Assembly (NCBI RefSeq): GCF_002162355.1
Contig: NZ_CP021434.1
Location: 2,766,501-2,830,500 of the forward strand
Length of the DNA stretch: 64,000 bases
Reading direction: 5' to 3'
From: Tumebacillus avium
GTDB taxonomy: Bacteria; Bacillota; Bacilli; Tumebacillales; Tumebacillaceae
Shown here: positions 24,529 through 32,648 of the stretch, one piece after another
Numbering within the stretch: position 1 is the first letter of the stretch
Layout: every line of letters starts with the position of its first letter
Program-made: the position numbers and the translations under genes
Notes under the pieces: model-generated
Seen by the model: the letters and a program-made list of their open reading frames with translations, nothing else
Databases searched by the model: none
Told to the model about the DNA's origin: nothing

Positions 24529-26717
24529 AACGAAACGTGATCTTGATGCTACTGCTGTTGTGTTCGCTGCTGCTGCCGGGCACGGTCAGCGCCGCCCCTG
24601 ACCAACCCCGCAAGCCCGACAAAAAAGTGGTGATCGTCGTCATCGACGGGCTTTGGCAAGGCGCGATGTCCGCGTCGGCGACCCCCAACCTGACCCGCCT
24701 GCAGCAGATCGGGGCGGTTGGCGTGATGAATCACAACACGCTGGGCAGGAAAAACGATGTGAACACCTACCTGACGATCGGGGCCGGATCGAAAGCGAGT
24801 GCGCCGCTCGAGTTCGTCCGCGCCTACGGTCTTCAGGAGCAGGTGCGGGAAGAGCAGCGCCCCGTGACGGGCCGTGAGCTGTACCTCCGCCATTTCGGCT
24901 ACGAGCCGCAGGGGGAACTGGTCGTGCCGCAGATTCCGCAGATCAGAGCGGCCGCGCAAAACGCGAACTACACGCTTTTGCCGGGACAGCTCGGCGATGC
25001 GGTGCATGATCTCGGCGGCAAGACGGCGGTGCTTGGCAACACCGACCACGGCACACAGGCGCATCGCCCGGCCGCCTTGATCGCGATGGACAGCACAGGC
25101 AGCGTGGACAAAGGGTCGCTGCACAACGTCTTGATCGCCGACGGGACGCGTCCGTTTGGGGTGCGGACCGATTACAAAGCCCTGCACGAACAGTTTTTGA
25201 AAGTCCAAAGTGACGCCGACCTGATCGTGCTGGAGACGGGCGATGCCGGACGGGTGCATGCGATGCGCGACCTGATGACCCATGAGCAGGCGGAACGCGC
25301 ATACCGGCAGGCGATCGAGGAAGCGGACGGGCTGATCGGCGATCTCTTGCCGCAGGTCGGCCCCGATCTGCTGCTCGCCGTAGTCTCGCCCGACAACAAC
25401 CCGCTGCCCGTCGCGCCTACACTGTCCCCGGTGATCCTCGCGGGCGGGGGGATTCCGCCCGGCAGCCTGCTCACGTCGGGGACGACCAAGCGGGAGGGAC
25501 TGATCGCCAACTATGACCTGGCGCCGACTTTTGTGCAGGCGCTGGGCGGCGACCCGAAGGACTATTCGTTCCTCGGACAGCCGGTCACCGCGCAACCGGT
25601 GCAGGAGTCGGTCGATGCCCAAACACAGCTCGACAGCATCGTGGACAATATGCTTCTGCCCAGCGGCATGCGCCGCCTGCTCGTCCGCCCGTGGCTGAAC
25701 ATCTGGATCGGGGCGGCGGCCTTGATCTTGTTCGGCACGATCTTTCGCCAAGCCTGGCTGCGCTATGTCACCCCGCTGGCGGAGCTCTTGCTGATCTTCC
25801 CTTTGGTCTGGCTGTACGTGCCGCTCCTGAATCCGCAGACCGGGCAGGAGATCACGATGTACACGGCACTGCTCGCGATCGGAGCGTGGGGCGGACTGCA
25901 ACTGATCCGCCAGCCTTTGCAGCGCTTTGGCGTGCTGGCCGGGCTGACCGTCGCCACGCTGCTTGGGGACATGCTGCTCGGTGCGCCGCTGATGAAAGAA
26001 TCGGTGTTCTCCTACGACCCGGTGGTCGGCGCGCGCTACTACGGCATCGGCAATGAGTACATGGGCCTGCTGCTCGGTGCCGCGCTGCTCCTGCTCAACG
26101 CCTTGCTTGCGCTCTATCCGGGCAAAGGGAAGTGGGGCACCTTGCTGCTCTTTTTCGCGATCGTCTGCCTGTTCGCTGCACCGTCGTTTGGCACCAATGC
26201 GGGTGGCGCGATGGCGGCGGCGATCGGCGGGTCGTATGCGTTTTTGCAGGTCTGCAACGTGCGGATGACTTTGAAGAACTGGCTGTGGATCGGCGGCGGG
26301 GCGGTGTTTGGACTGGCGCTGTTGTTCGCTTTGAACTTTGGCGGCGAACAGACGCACATCGGGCGGGCGACGGCGCTCGTCATCGGCGGCAACTTCGGCG
26401 AAGTCTGGCAAATCCTCGAGCGCAAGGTCGAGCTCAACCTGCACCTGCTGCGCGTCTCGGCATGGGGCAAGCTGTTGCTGCTGTTCATTGCCACCTTGCT
26501 CGTGTGGCGCATTCGCGGCAGACGGACGCCCTTTTTGCTGCACAACTTCAAGACGCAGCTCGTCACGGCCGGGGCGGCTTTTCTGGTTAATGACTCCGGC
26601 GTGGTGGCGGCGGCGATCATCCTGCTTTTTGCAGTGGTGCCGCTGCTGAGCATTAGGGAACAGAATTTGGACATACTACCGACTGAACAGGCTCCACAAG
26701 AATGGACTACGAGGTGA
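24525..26717 (+). CDS. Alkaline-phosphatase-superfamily-like ectodomain fused to a polytopic membrane domain
   Basis: A 730-aa protein: signal peptide (1-25), an external domain (about 30-385) and roughly ten membrane helices (about 395-715). The external domain begins with VVIVVIDGLWQG and contains NTDHGTQ, LIVLETGDAGRVHAM and NYDLAPTFVQALGG, the order of elements in alkaline-phosphatase/phosphomutase-type metalloenzymes; a catalytic Ser/Thr is not certain. The membrane part includes PVVGARYYGIGNEYMG and FGTNAGGAM. The pairing with a GT4 suggests cell-envelope glycan or lipid assembly. It starts by ATGA overlap; function undetermined. Confidence 0.6.
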   Translation: MKRNVILMLLLLCSLLLPGTVSAAPDQPRKPDKKVVIVVIDGLWQGAMSASATPNLTRLQQIGAVGVMNHNTLGRKNDVNTYLTIGAGSKASAPLEFVRAYGLQEQVREEQRPVTGRELYLRHFGYEPQGELVVPQIPQIRAAAQNANYTLLPGQLGDAVHDLGGKTAVLGNTDHGTQAHRPAALIAMDSTGSVDKGSLHNVLIADGTRPFGVRTDYKALHEQFLKVQSDADLIVLETGDAGRVHAMRDLMTHEQAERAYRQAIEEADGLIGDLLPQVGPDLLLAVVSPDNNPLPVAPTLSPVILAGGGIPPGSLLTSGTTKREGLIANYDLAPTFVQALGGDPKDYSFLGQPVTAQPVQESVDAQTQLDSIVDNMLLPSGMRRLLVRPWLNIWIGAAALILFGTIFRQAWLRYVTPLAELLLIFPLVWLYVPLLNPQTGQEITMYTALLAIGAWGGLQLIRQPLQRFGVLAGLTVATLLGDMLLGAPLMKESVFSYDPVVGARYYGIGNEYMGLLLGAALLLLNALLALYPGKGKWGTLLLFFAIVCLFAAPSFGTNAGGAMAAAIGGSYAFLQVCNVRMTLKNWLWIGGGAVFGLALLFALNFGGEQTHIGRATALVIGGNFGEVWQILERKVELNLHLLRVSAWGKLLLLFIATLLVWRIRGRRTPFLLHNFKTQLVTAGAAFLVNDSGVVAAAIILLFAVVPLLSIREQNLDILPTEQAPQEWTTR

Positions 26718-26722
26718 CATAC

Positions 26723-28453
26723 ATGACGAACGAATTCACCTGGAAAGTGGGCGGAGCTCAAGGCGAAGGGATCGACTCGACAGGCGAGATTTTGTCGACC
26801 GTTCTCACCCGGATGGGGTATTACATATTCGCATACCGCCACTTCATGTCGCTGGTCAAAGGCGGCCACACCAACTACAAAATCAGAGCGAACAACGTGG
26901 AGCAAGTCGACTATCATGGCGACACGCTCGATATTTTGATCGCGTTTGACCAAACGACGATCGACGAAAACGAATACGAGCTGATCGAGGGCGGCATCAT
27001 CCTGCATGACGCGAAATTCGAAGGCCAAGCGAAGCGCACCGACTTGAAAGTCTGCTCGGTGCCGATGTCGCAGATGGCGAAAGACCTCGGCAACGTGATC
27101 ATCAAAAACATGGTCGCAGCCGGCGCTTCCTGCTATGTGCTCGATATCGACCCGGAGAATTTCTACGAGCAGATCGAATCGCAGTTTGGCAAAAAAGGCG
27201 CGGAGCTGGTCGAGCTGAACAAGACCGCGTTTAACAAAGGCTACGACTATGTCAAAGAAAACTATCCCGATGTGCGCCGTCCCGTGCCGCCGGCGACCAA
27301 ACCGGCCTCCCCGCGCCTGTTGATGACCGGCAACGAGACGACCGGCGTTGGCGCTTTGGCTGCCGGCTGCCGCATCCTCGCCGCTTATCCGATCACCCCG
27401 GCGACGGAGATCATGTATTGGCTGCTCGGCAACATGAAAGATTTTGGCGGTAAAGTGCTGCAGGCGGAAGATGAGATCGCAGCCTGCATCATGGCGATCG
27501 GCGCGAACTATGCGGGCGTGCGCTCGATGACCTCGACCTCCGGCCCCGGCCTCTCGCTGATGATGGAAGCGATCGGCATGGCGGGGATCTCCGAGACGCC
27601 GCTCGTCATCGTCGACGTGCAGCGCGGCGGTCCGTCGACCGGCCTGCCGACCAAGCCGGAGCAGTCCGACTTGAACGGCGCGCTCTGGGGCTCGCACGGC
27701 GAGATTCCGCGCGTCGTGCTGGCGCCGACGTCGATCGAAGACTGCTACTACCAGACGTTTAACGCGTTCAACATCGCGGAGAAATACCAGTGCGTGGTCA
27801 TCGTGCTGAGCGACCTGTTCATCGGCATGAACAAGATGACTTTGTCGGACATCGACGTGACCCGCTTTGCGGTCGACCGCGGCGAAATTGTGTCGCAAGA
27901 GACGCTTGATCAGTTGGAAAAAGGCGCTTTTAAACGCTATGCGATCACCGATTCCGGCATCTCGCCGCGCTCGTTCCCGGGCATGAAAAACGGCCGTTAC
28001 TGCGCTTTGACCAACGAGCATGAAGAGACCGGCCTGGAGATCGAAGATGTGCCGATGCGCGAGGCGCAGATGAACAAGCGCTTTGGCAAGATGGCGCCGC
28101 TGGAGCGTGAAGTGAACGAGTGGGGTGTGGAATACACCGGCCCGGATGCGCCGGATGTGCTGATCATCGGCTTTGGCTCGACCAAAGCGCAGATCTCCGA
28201 AGCGGTGAAAACGATGGAAGGCCAGTCGGTCGGCCATCTGCAGTTGCGCTGCATGATGCCGTTCCCGAAAGATGCGGTCAGATCGCGCATCGAGTCGGCG
28301 AAGCGCGTCGTGATCATCGACCACAACTATACCGGCCAGTTGACCGGGCTGATCCAGCGCGAGATCGGCTTCCATGACAAGACGGAAACCTTGAAGAAAT
28401 ACAACGGCAATCCGTTTACCGTAGGCGAAATTGTTTCCTATGTGAAGGGGTGA
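26723..28453 (+). CDS. korA: 2-oxoacid:ferredoxin oxidoreductase, alpha subunit (gamma-alpha fusion)
   Basis: A 576-aa subunit with an N-terminal gamma domain (WKVGGAQGEGIDSTGEILS, about 1-190) joined to the alpha pyrimidine domain (GNETTGVGALAAGCRILAAYPITPATEIM, TSTSGPGLSLMMEAIGMAG). With KorB it oxidatively decarboxylates a 2-oxoacid, most likely 2-oxoglutarate, to an acyl-CoA, reducing ferredoxin. The start at 26723 follows GAGGTGA; an upstream in-frame ATG at 26702 has no SD. It begins 5 nt after the stop of the membrane protein gene, so it may be expressed from the same transcript. Confidence 0.9.
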   Translation: MTNEFTWKVGGAQGEGIDSTGEILSTVLTRMGYYIFAYRHFMSLVKGGHTNYKIRANNVEQVDYHGDTLDILIAFDQTTIDENEYELIEGGIILHDAKFEGQAKRTDLKVCSVPMSQMAKDLGNVIIKNMVAAGASCYVLDIDPENFYEQIESQFGKKGAELVELNKTAFNKGYDYVKENYPDVRRPVPPATKPASPRLLMTGNETTGVGALAAGCRILAAYPITPATEIMYWLLGNMKDFGGKVLQAEDEIAACIMAIGANYAGVRSMTSTSGPGLSLMMEAIGMAGISETPLVIVDVQRGGPSTGLPTKPEQSDLNGALWGSHGEIPRVVLAPTSIEDCYYQTFNAFNIAEKYQCVVIVLSDLFIGMNKMTLSDIDVTRFAVDRGEIVSQETLDQLEKGAFKRYAITDSGISPRSFPGMKNGRYCALTNEHEETGLEIEDVPMREAQMNKRFGKMAPLEREVNEWGVEYTGPDAPDVLIIGFGSTKAQISEAVKTMEGQSVGHLQLRCMMPFPKDAVRSRIESAKRVVIIDHNYTGQLTGLIQREIGFHDKTETLKKYNGNPFTVGEIVSYVKG

Positions 28454-28460
28454 GCGAACA

Positions 28461-29321
28461 ATGGCGACTTTAGCAGATTTCAGGTATGAGAAAGCGACCT
28501 GGTGCCCGGGCTGCGGCGACTTCACCGTGCTGGCATCCCTGCAGCAGGCATGTGTCAAAATGGGTCTGGAGCCGGAAGACGTCTGCTGCGTATCGGGCAT
28601 CGGCTGCTCGGGCAAGATCTCGCAGCACTTTGGCTCTTACGGGTTCCACACGCTGCACGGGCGTTCGCTCCCGACGGCGCAAGGCATCAAGATGGCCAAC
28701 CAGGAGCTGACCGTCATCGCAGCGGGCGGCGACGGTGACGGCTACGGGATCGGCATGGGGCATTTCATCCACGCCTGCCGCCGCAATGTCGACATCACCT
28801 ATGTGGTCATGGACAACCACATCTACGGCTTGACCACCGGCCAGTCTTCGCCGACATCGAAAAAAGGCTTCAAGACGAAAACCACTCCGGCCGGCGTGGC
28901 CGAAGAGCCGGTCAAGCCGCTGGAACTGGCGATGACCGCAGGCGCTTCGTTTGTGGCGCAGGCGTTCTCCGGCGACTTGAAGCAGATGACCAACATTTTG
29001 GTCGAAGCGATGCAGCACAAAGGCTTCTCGCTGGTCAACATCTTCTCGCCGTGCGTGACGTTCAACCGCGTCAACACGTATGAGTGGTTCAAAGAGCACA
29101 TCGTCAATTTTGACGAGATGGACTATGACCGCTCCGACAAATACGAAGCGATGCGCCGCGTGCACGAAGCGGAAGGCGTCTGCACCGGGATCATCTACAA
29201 AGAAGACCGCCCGGCGTTCCACGAAGTGGTGCTCGGCGCGACTGAGCATGGCACCGTCCGTGAAAAACTGGAGCTGTCGCATGAGCAGATGTCTTCGCTG
29301 CTCAACCAGTTCCGCCGTTAA
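28461..29321 (+). CDS. korB: 2-oxoacid:ferredoxin oxidoreductase, beta subunit
   Basis: A 286-aa thiamine-diphosphate subunit. The motif WCPGCGDF opens the protein, CVSGIGCSGKISQHF follows, and the ThDP/Mg site is GGDGDGYGIGMGHF with MDNHIYGLTTGQ. It partners the alpha subunit encoded 7 nt upstream. There is no ferredoxin-like delta subunit nearby, as is usual for two-subunit KorAB enzymes. Confidence 0.93.
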   Translation: MATLADFRYEKATWCPGCGDFTVLASLQQACVKMGLEPEDVCCVSGIGCSGKISQHFGSYGFHTLHGRSLPTAQGIKMANQELTVIAAGGDGDGYGIGMGHFIHACRRNVDITYVVMDNHIYGLTTGQSSPTSKKGFKTKTTPAGVAEEPVKPLELAMTAGASFVAQAFSGDLKQMTNILVEAMQHKGFSLVNIFSPCVTFNRVNTYEWFKEHIVNFDEMDYDRSDKYEAMRRVHEAEGVCTGIIYKEDRPAFHEVVLGATEHGTVREKLELSHEQMSSLLNQFRR

Positions 29322-29333
29322 GTCGTTACGCAG

Positions 29334-29363
29334 AAAAAGACCACCCGTGAGGGTGGTCTTTTT
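29334..29363. terminator. Bidirectional intrinsic terminator
   Basis: A stem AAAAAGACCACCC/GGGTGGTCTTTTT with a GTGA loop, between korB and the convergent protease paralogue. Confidence 0.9.
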
Positions 29364-29371
29364 GCTGTGTA

Positions 29372-29953
29372 TTAGTTGGTGATGGTGTAAACGCCGTAGC
29401 CGGTGAAGGAAGAGTAGGAGTAGGAACCGGTCGAGTAGTTCGGATCGTTCACGTAGAACGTGGTGCCGCCGTTGTGGCCGGTCAAGAGCACCCAGTGCGA
29501 GCCGCCGCGAACTTGGCCGATGATCGCCTTGTTGCCGTTGTTCAGGTAGGTGCGCAGGGTAGAAGCTGCGATCGAATCATAGCCGTAGTAGCGGCCTTGG
29601 AAAGAGATGCGGTTGTTCAGGTTCTCCAGTGCGCCCCACACCAGCAGGTTGCCGGAGTAGCCGCCGTGGTTTTTCAGCCAGGTGTTCAGACGGCCCGGTT
29701 GTGCCGGATCGCCTGCGATCTGGATGCCTTTGTGACGCAGCGCCATCGCGACGGAAGTCACGGTGCAGCCTGCTTGAGCCAGCGTTGCGCCTCCGCCCAT
29801 CAGGTTGTCGCCCCACGGGGATTCATATTGCTTAAACATCGGTGCGTTAAAGGCAGCTTCTGCTGTCTGCGGAGCTACGAGGCCCGGCGTGACAACCGTT
29901 GCGGTCAGAACCGCTGCCGACAATGCCAGGGAAGTGATCAACTTTTTAAACAT
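29372..29953 (-). CDS. Secreted C39-like cysteine peptidase, paralogue 1
   Basis: A 193-aa protein: Sec signal peptide (about 33 residues, ending in ...AEAA), then a papain-like peptidase_C39_2-type domain. The putative catalytic Cys is in AGCTVTSVAMALRHKG, the His in GGSHWVLLTGHNG, and the third residue Asp/Asn in FYVNDPNYS. It is the most divergent of three tandem paralogues (ends with ...VYTITN). Extracellular protein or peptide cleavage is likely, substrate unknown. ATG with TAGGAGGTA upstream. Each paralogue is monocistronic with its own promoter. Confidence 0.82.
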   Translation of the reverse strand: MFKKLITSLALSAAVLTATVVTPGLVAPQTAEAAFNAPMFKQYESPWGDNLMGGGATLAQAGCTVTSVAMALRHKGIQIAGDPAQPGRLNTWLKNHGGYSGNLLVWGALENLNNRISFQGRYYGYDSIAASTLRTYLNNGNKAIIGQVRGGSHWVLLTGHNGGTTFYVNDPNYSTGSYSYSSFTGYGVYTITN

Positions 29954-30004
29954 AGGTAGTTACCTCCTAATTGGAATTATATTTTTAATGGTTTCTGTTG
30001 ATAG

Positions 30005-30032
30005 ACTATCACGAATTAATAATGCGAGTCAA
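30005..30032 (-). promoter_or_regulatory. Promoter of C39 paralogue 1
   Basis: Minus strand TTGACT, 16 nt, GATAGT; the -10 region is part of the palindrome GATAG-A-CTATC. The same architecture precedes the other two paralogues. Confidence 0.6.
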
Positions 30033-30055
30033 TAAATAATATGTAAAAAAATAAA

Positions 30056-30087
30056 AGAGAGCGTACTTCCACAGAAGCCCGCTCTCT
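30056..30087 (-). terminator. Intrinsic terminator of C39 paralogue 2
   Basis: An 8-bp outer stem AGAGAGCG/CGCTCTCT with an inner CTTC/GAAG stem and, on the minus strand, a T-rich tail. Confidence 0.8.
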
Positions 30088-30104
30088 TCGGCCAATGGCG
30101 ACAC

Positions 30105-30683
30105 TTAGTTGATGGTGTAGATGCCGTAGCCGGTGATCGAGGAGTAGGAGTACGACGTGGTGCTGTAGCCCGGGTCGTTCACGTAGAACGTGGTGCCGCC
30201 GTTGTGGCCGGTCAGGAGCACCCAGTGCGAGCCGGAGCGGACTTGCGCGATGACCGCTTTGTTGCCTGCGTCGAGGTAGGAGCGCAGGGTGGAAGCAGCT
30301 ACCGACGTGCCGCCGTAGTAACGGCCTTGGAAGGAGATGCGGGAGGACAGTTTCGGAACTGCGCCCCACACGAGCAGGTTGCCGGAGTAGCCGCCGTTCG
30401 ATTTCAGCCAGGAGTTCAGGTTGCCCGGGTCGGCAGATGCGCCGCTAACGAGGATGCCTTTGTGGCGAAGCGCCATCGCCACAGAGGTGACGGTGCAGCC
30501 GGATTCGGACATCGTGTCACCGCCGCCCATCAGGTCATCGCCCCACGGGGAGGAGTATTGCTTGAACAGCGGCGCGGAGAAGGAAGCTTCCGCCGTTTGC
30601 GGAGCTACCAGCGCCGGAGTGACAACAGCAGCAGTCATAACAGCGGCAGACAATGCGATAGATGTGATCAATTTTTTAAACAT
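30105..30683 (-). CDS. Secreted C39-like cysteine peptidase, paralogue 2
   Basis: A 192-aa paralogue, nearly the same as paralogue 3 through the signal peptide and catalytic region (SAPLFKQYSSPWGDDLMGGG, SGCTVTSVAMALRHKGI). Catalytic Cys, His (GSHWVLLTGHNGG) and Asp (VNDPGYS) are all retained, so it should be active. Differences cluster around residues 75-90 and near the C-terminus, possibly in substrate-contacting loops. Own promoter, SD AGGAGGT and terminator. Confidence 0.82.
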   Translation of the reverse strand: MFKKLITSIALSAAVMTAAVVTPALVAPQTAEASFSAPLFKQYSSPWGDDLMGGGDTMSESGCTVTSVAMALRHKGILVSGASADPGNLNSWLKSNGGYSGNLLVWGAVPKLSSRISFQGRYYGGTSVAASTLRSYLDAGNKAVIAQVRSGSHWVLLTGHNGGTTFYVNDPGYSTTSYSYSSITGYGIYTIN

Positions 30684-30734
30684 AATTATGAACCTCCTAA
30701 AGAAAAATATGATTTTGGAACGTTCCGCTGATAG

Positions 30735-30762
30735 ACTATCATGAATGAATAATCCTAGTCAA
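30735..30762 (-). promoter_or_regulatory. Promoter of C39 paralogue 2
   Basis: Minus strand TTGACT, 16 nt, GATAGT, again within GATAGACTATC, as in paralogue 1. Confidence 0.6.
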
Positions 30763-30819
30763 TAAGAGAAAAATAAAATATGTAAACATAATATTGTTAT
30801 ATTATGTGACAAATATAAA

Positions 30820-30851
30820 ATAAGGCGAGCTTCCGAAGAAGCCCGCCTTAT
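30820..30851 (-). terminator. Intrinsic terminator of C39 paralogue 3
   Basis: ATAAGGCG/CGCCTTAT outer stem with GCTTC/GAAGC inner stem; inner sequence is like that of the paralogue 2 terminator. Confidence 0.8.
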
Positions 30852-30868
30852 ACTGGTTGAAGCTGGAA

Positions 30869-31453
30869 TTAGTTGATGGTGTAAACGCCGTAGCCGACGA
30901 TGTCGGAGTAGTTGTAAGTGGTTTGGGAGTAGCCCGGATCGTTGACGTTAAATACGGTGCCGCCGTTGTGGCCGGTCAGCAGTACCCAGTGGCCGCCGGA
31001 GCGAACGTTTGCGATGATCGCCTTGTTGCCTGCATCGAGGTAGGTGCGCAGGGTGGAAGCTGCGATCGAAGTGCCGGACGTGTAACGGCCTTGGAAGGTG
31101 ATGCGGGAGGACAGCTTCGGAACCGCGCCCCAAACGAGCAAGTTGCCGGAGTAGCCGCCGTTCGATTTCAGCCAGGAGTTCAGGTTGCCCGGATCAGCAG
31201 CGAGGCCGGATACGGTGATGCCTTTGTGACGCAGCGCCATCGCGACAGAAGTGACGGTGCAGCCGGACTCGGACATGGTATTGCCGCCGCCCATCAGGTC
31301 ATCGCCCCACGGGGAGGAGTATTGCTTGAACAGCGGTGCGGAGAAAGCAGCTTCCGCCGTTTGCGGAGCCACCAGCGCCGGGGTAACAACAGTTGCGGTC
31401 ATAACAGCAGCAGACAACGCGATCGAAGTAATCATTTTCTTGAACATTTTCAT
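30869..31453 (-). CDS. Secreted C39-like cysteine peptidase, paralogue 3
   Basis: A 194-aa member of the tandem trio, first in transcription order. Signal peptide MKMFKKMITSIALSAAVM..., catalytic Cys in SGCTVTSVAM, His in GGHWVLLTGHNGG and Asp in VNDPGYSQT. Very close to paralogue 2, with variable residues around LAADPGN, TSGTSIAA and the C-terminal YSDIVGYGVYTIN. Extracellular peptidase of unknown target. AGGTTAAATGAA upstream gives a weaker SD than in the other two copies. Confidence 0.82.
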   Translation of the reverse strand: MKMFKKMITSIALSAAVMTATVVTPALVAPQTAEAAFSAPLFKQYSSPWGDDLMGGGNTMSESGCTVTSVAMALRHKGITVSGLAADPGNLNSWLKSNGGYSGNLLVWGAVPKLSSRITFQGRYTSGTSIAASTLRTYLDAGNKAIIANVRSGGHWVLLTGHNGGTVFNVNDPGYSQTTYNYSDIVGYGVYTIN

Positions 31454-31502
31454 TTAACCTCCAAAAAAATAGTTATATAGTGAGTTCATCTCTTAATTGG
31501 AG

Positions 31503-31530
31503 AGTATCATGAATGCTAGATTGCTGTCAA
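31503..31530 (-). promoter_or_regulatory. Promoter of C39 paralogue 3
   Basis: Minus strand TTGACA, 16 nt, GATACT; the palindrome seen at the other two copies is not complete here. Confidence 0.6.
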
Positions 31531-31633
31531 TAAATACGATTATATTTTACTAGATTTTCATAATAGAAAAAGTTACACTGGATACAATTTGATAATTTTA
31601 TATAAATATTTAGTTTTATTATATAAAATACAA

Positions 31634-31655
31634 AAACCGCCCAAGTGAGCGGTTT
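31634..31655 (-). terminator. Intrinsic terminator of the LysR gene
   Basis: A 7-bp stem AAACCGC/GCGGTTT followed on the minus strand by T residues. Confidence 0.65.
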
Positions 31656-31658
31656 CAT

Positions 31659-32525
31659 CTAATAATGTTCGACGATCCAGGTCAAAAATTGTTGGAAGTC
31701 CTCATCTTTTGCTTTGTGTTTCGGATAGGCGATCAGCGTCGGACGGGCCAAAGCCCCTTCGGCGATATCGTGAGCCGTAAGCAATCCGGCTGCTGTTTCT
31801 TCGCGGATCACCCGTTCCGGGAGCATCGCAACGCCGAGATTTTGGATCACCATCTGTTTGACGGCGCTGAAGGAGTCCAGTTCCATGATCACATTCGGGA
31901 ACACGCCGCGTTCCAGCAAAAAGCGGTCGACACGCTGGCGAAACGGTGCGGAGGAATCGCCAAACATGATCATCTCCTGCGCGCCCCAGTCGGCAAATCC
32001 GCTGAATGTGCGGCCCCAGCGATGCTCGGACGAGACGATCAGCACGATCCGGTCGCTGGGCAGGTCGAGCTGCAACAGCTGCGGATGATAGACTTCGCTG
32101 CCGAGCACCGCCAGGTCGGCCATCCCGGTCAACAGCGCGGTGATCGATTCTTCATACAGCGTCGATTTGACATAGCAGCGCAGGTCGGGGTGGTTTTTGC
32201 GGTATTCGCCGAGCAGCCGGGGCAACTCGTAGGAAGCAAACGCTTTGCCGGCGGCGATGGTCAGCGGTTTGCGCGCCGAGGTGTCCTGGGTAAAAGAGCG
32301 GATCTGCTCGACGATGCCGGTGGCGACCGGGACGAAGCTCCGGCCTTCGGGTGTCAGCGTGACGCCGTTGGCGGTGCGGACAAACAAGCTGACATTGAGC
32401 TGCTTTTCTAACTGTTTCAAACGGTGCGTGACGGTCGACTGCGCTAAAAACAGCGTTTCGGCCGCCTTGTTGATCGAGCCAAAGCGGGCGATCATCAGAA
32501 ACATTTCAAGATTCTCAAGATTCAC
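31659..32525 (-). CDS. LysR family transcriptional regulator
   Basis: A 288-aa LysR protein: N-terminal winged HTH (NLEMFLMIARFGSINKAAETLFLAQSTVTHRLKQLEKQL) and a C-terminal effector-binding domain of periplasmic-binding fold. GTG start at 32525 with AAAGGTGAT upstream. It is divergent from the MFS gene that starts 123 nt away, the usual arrangement for LysR control of a neighbouring transporter. Ligand unknown. Confidence 0.9.
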   Translation of the reverse strand: MNLENLEMFLMIARFGSINKAAETLFLAQSTVTHRLKQLEKQLNVSLFVRTANGVTLTPEGRSFVPVATGIVEQIRSFTQDTSARKPLTIAAGKAFASYELPRLLGEYRKNHPDLRCYVKSTLYEESITALLTGMADLAVLGSEVYHPQLLQLDLPSDRIVLIVSSEHRWGRTFSGFADWGAQEMIMFGDSSAPFRQRVDRFLLERGVFPNVIMELDSFSAVKQMVIQNLGVAMLPERVIREETAAGLLTAHDIAEGALARPTLIAYPKHKAKDEDFQQFLTWIVEHY

Positions 32526-32648
32526 GGGACAGGATCACCTTTACTTATCGAAATTTTGAATCACTCCTTATCAGTATTCTATAACACAGCACCTAAAAAG
32601 TGGAGTACGATACAAAACAAGAGGGAAAGTCAACGGGAGGGAATCATC

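Noticed and set aside
24549-26543. A 664-codon antisense open frame opposite the phosphatase-like membrane protein gene
   Set aside because: Composition (Gln, Arg, His rich) and lack of start signals show a shadow of the real plus-strand gene.
26114-28615. An 833-codon antisense frame across korA
   Set aside because: Spans two real genes and their junction on the other strand; no recognisable domain.
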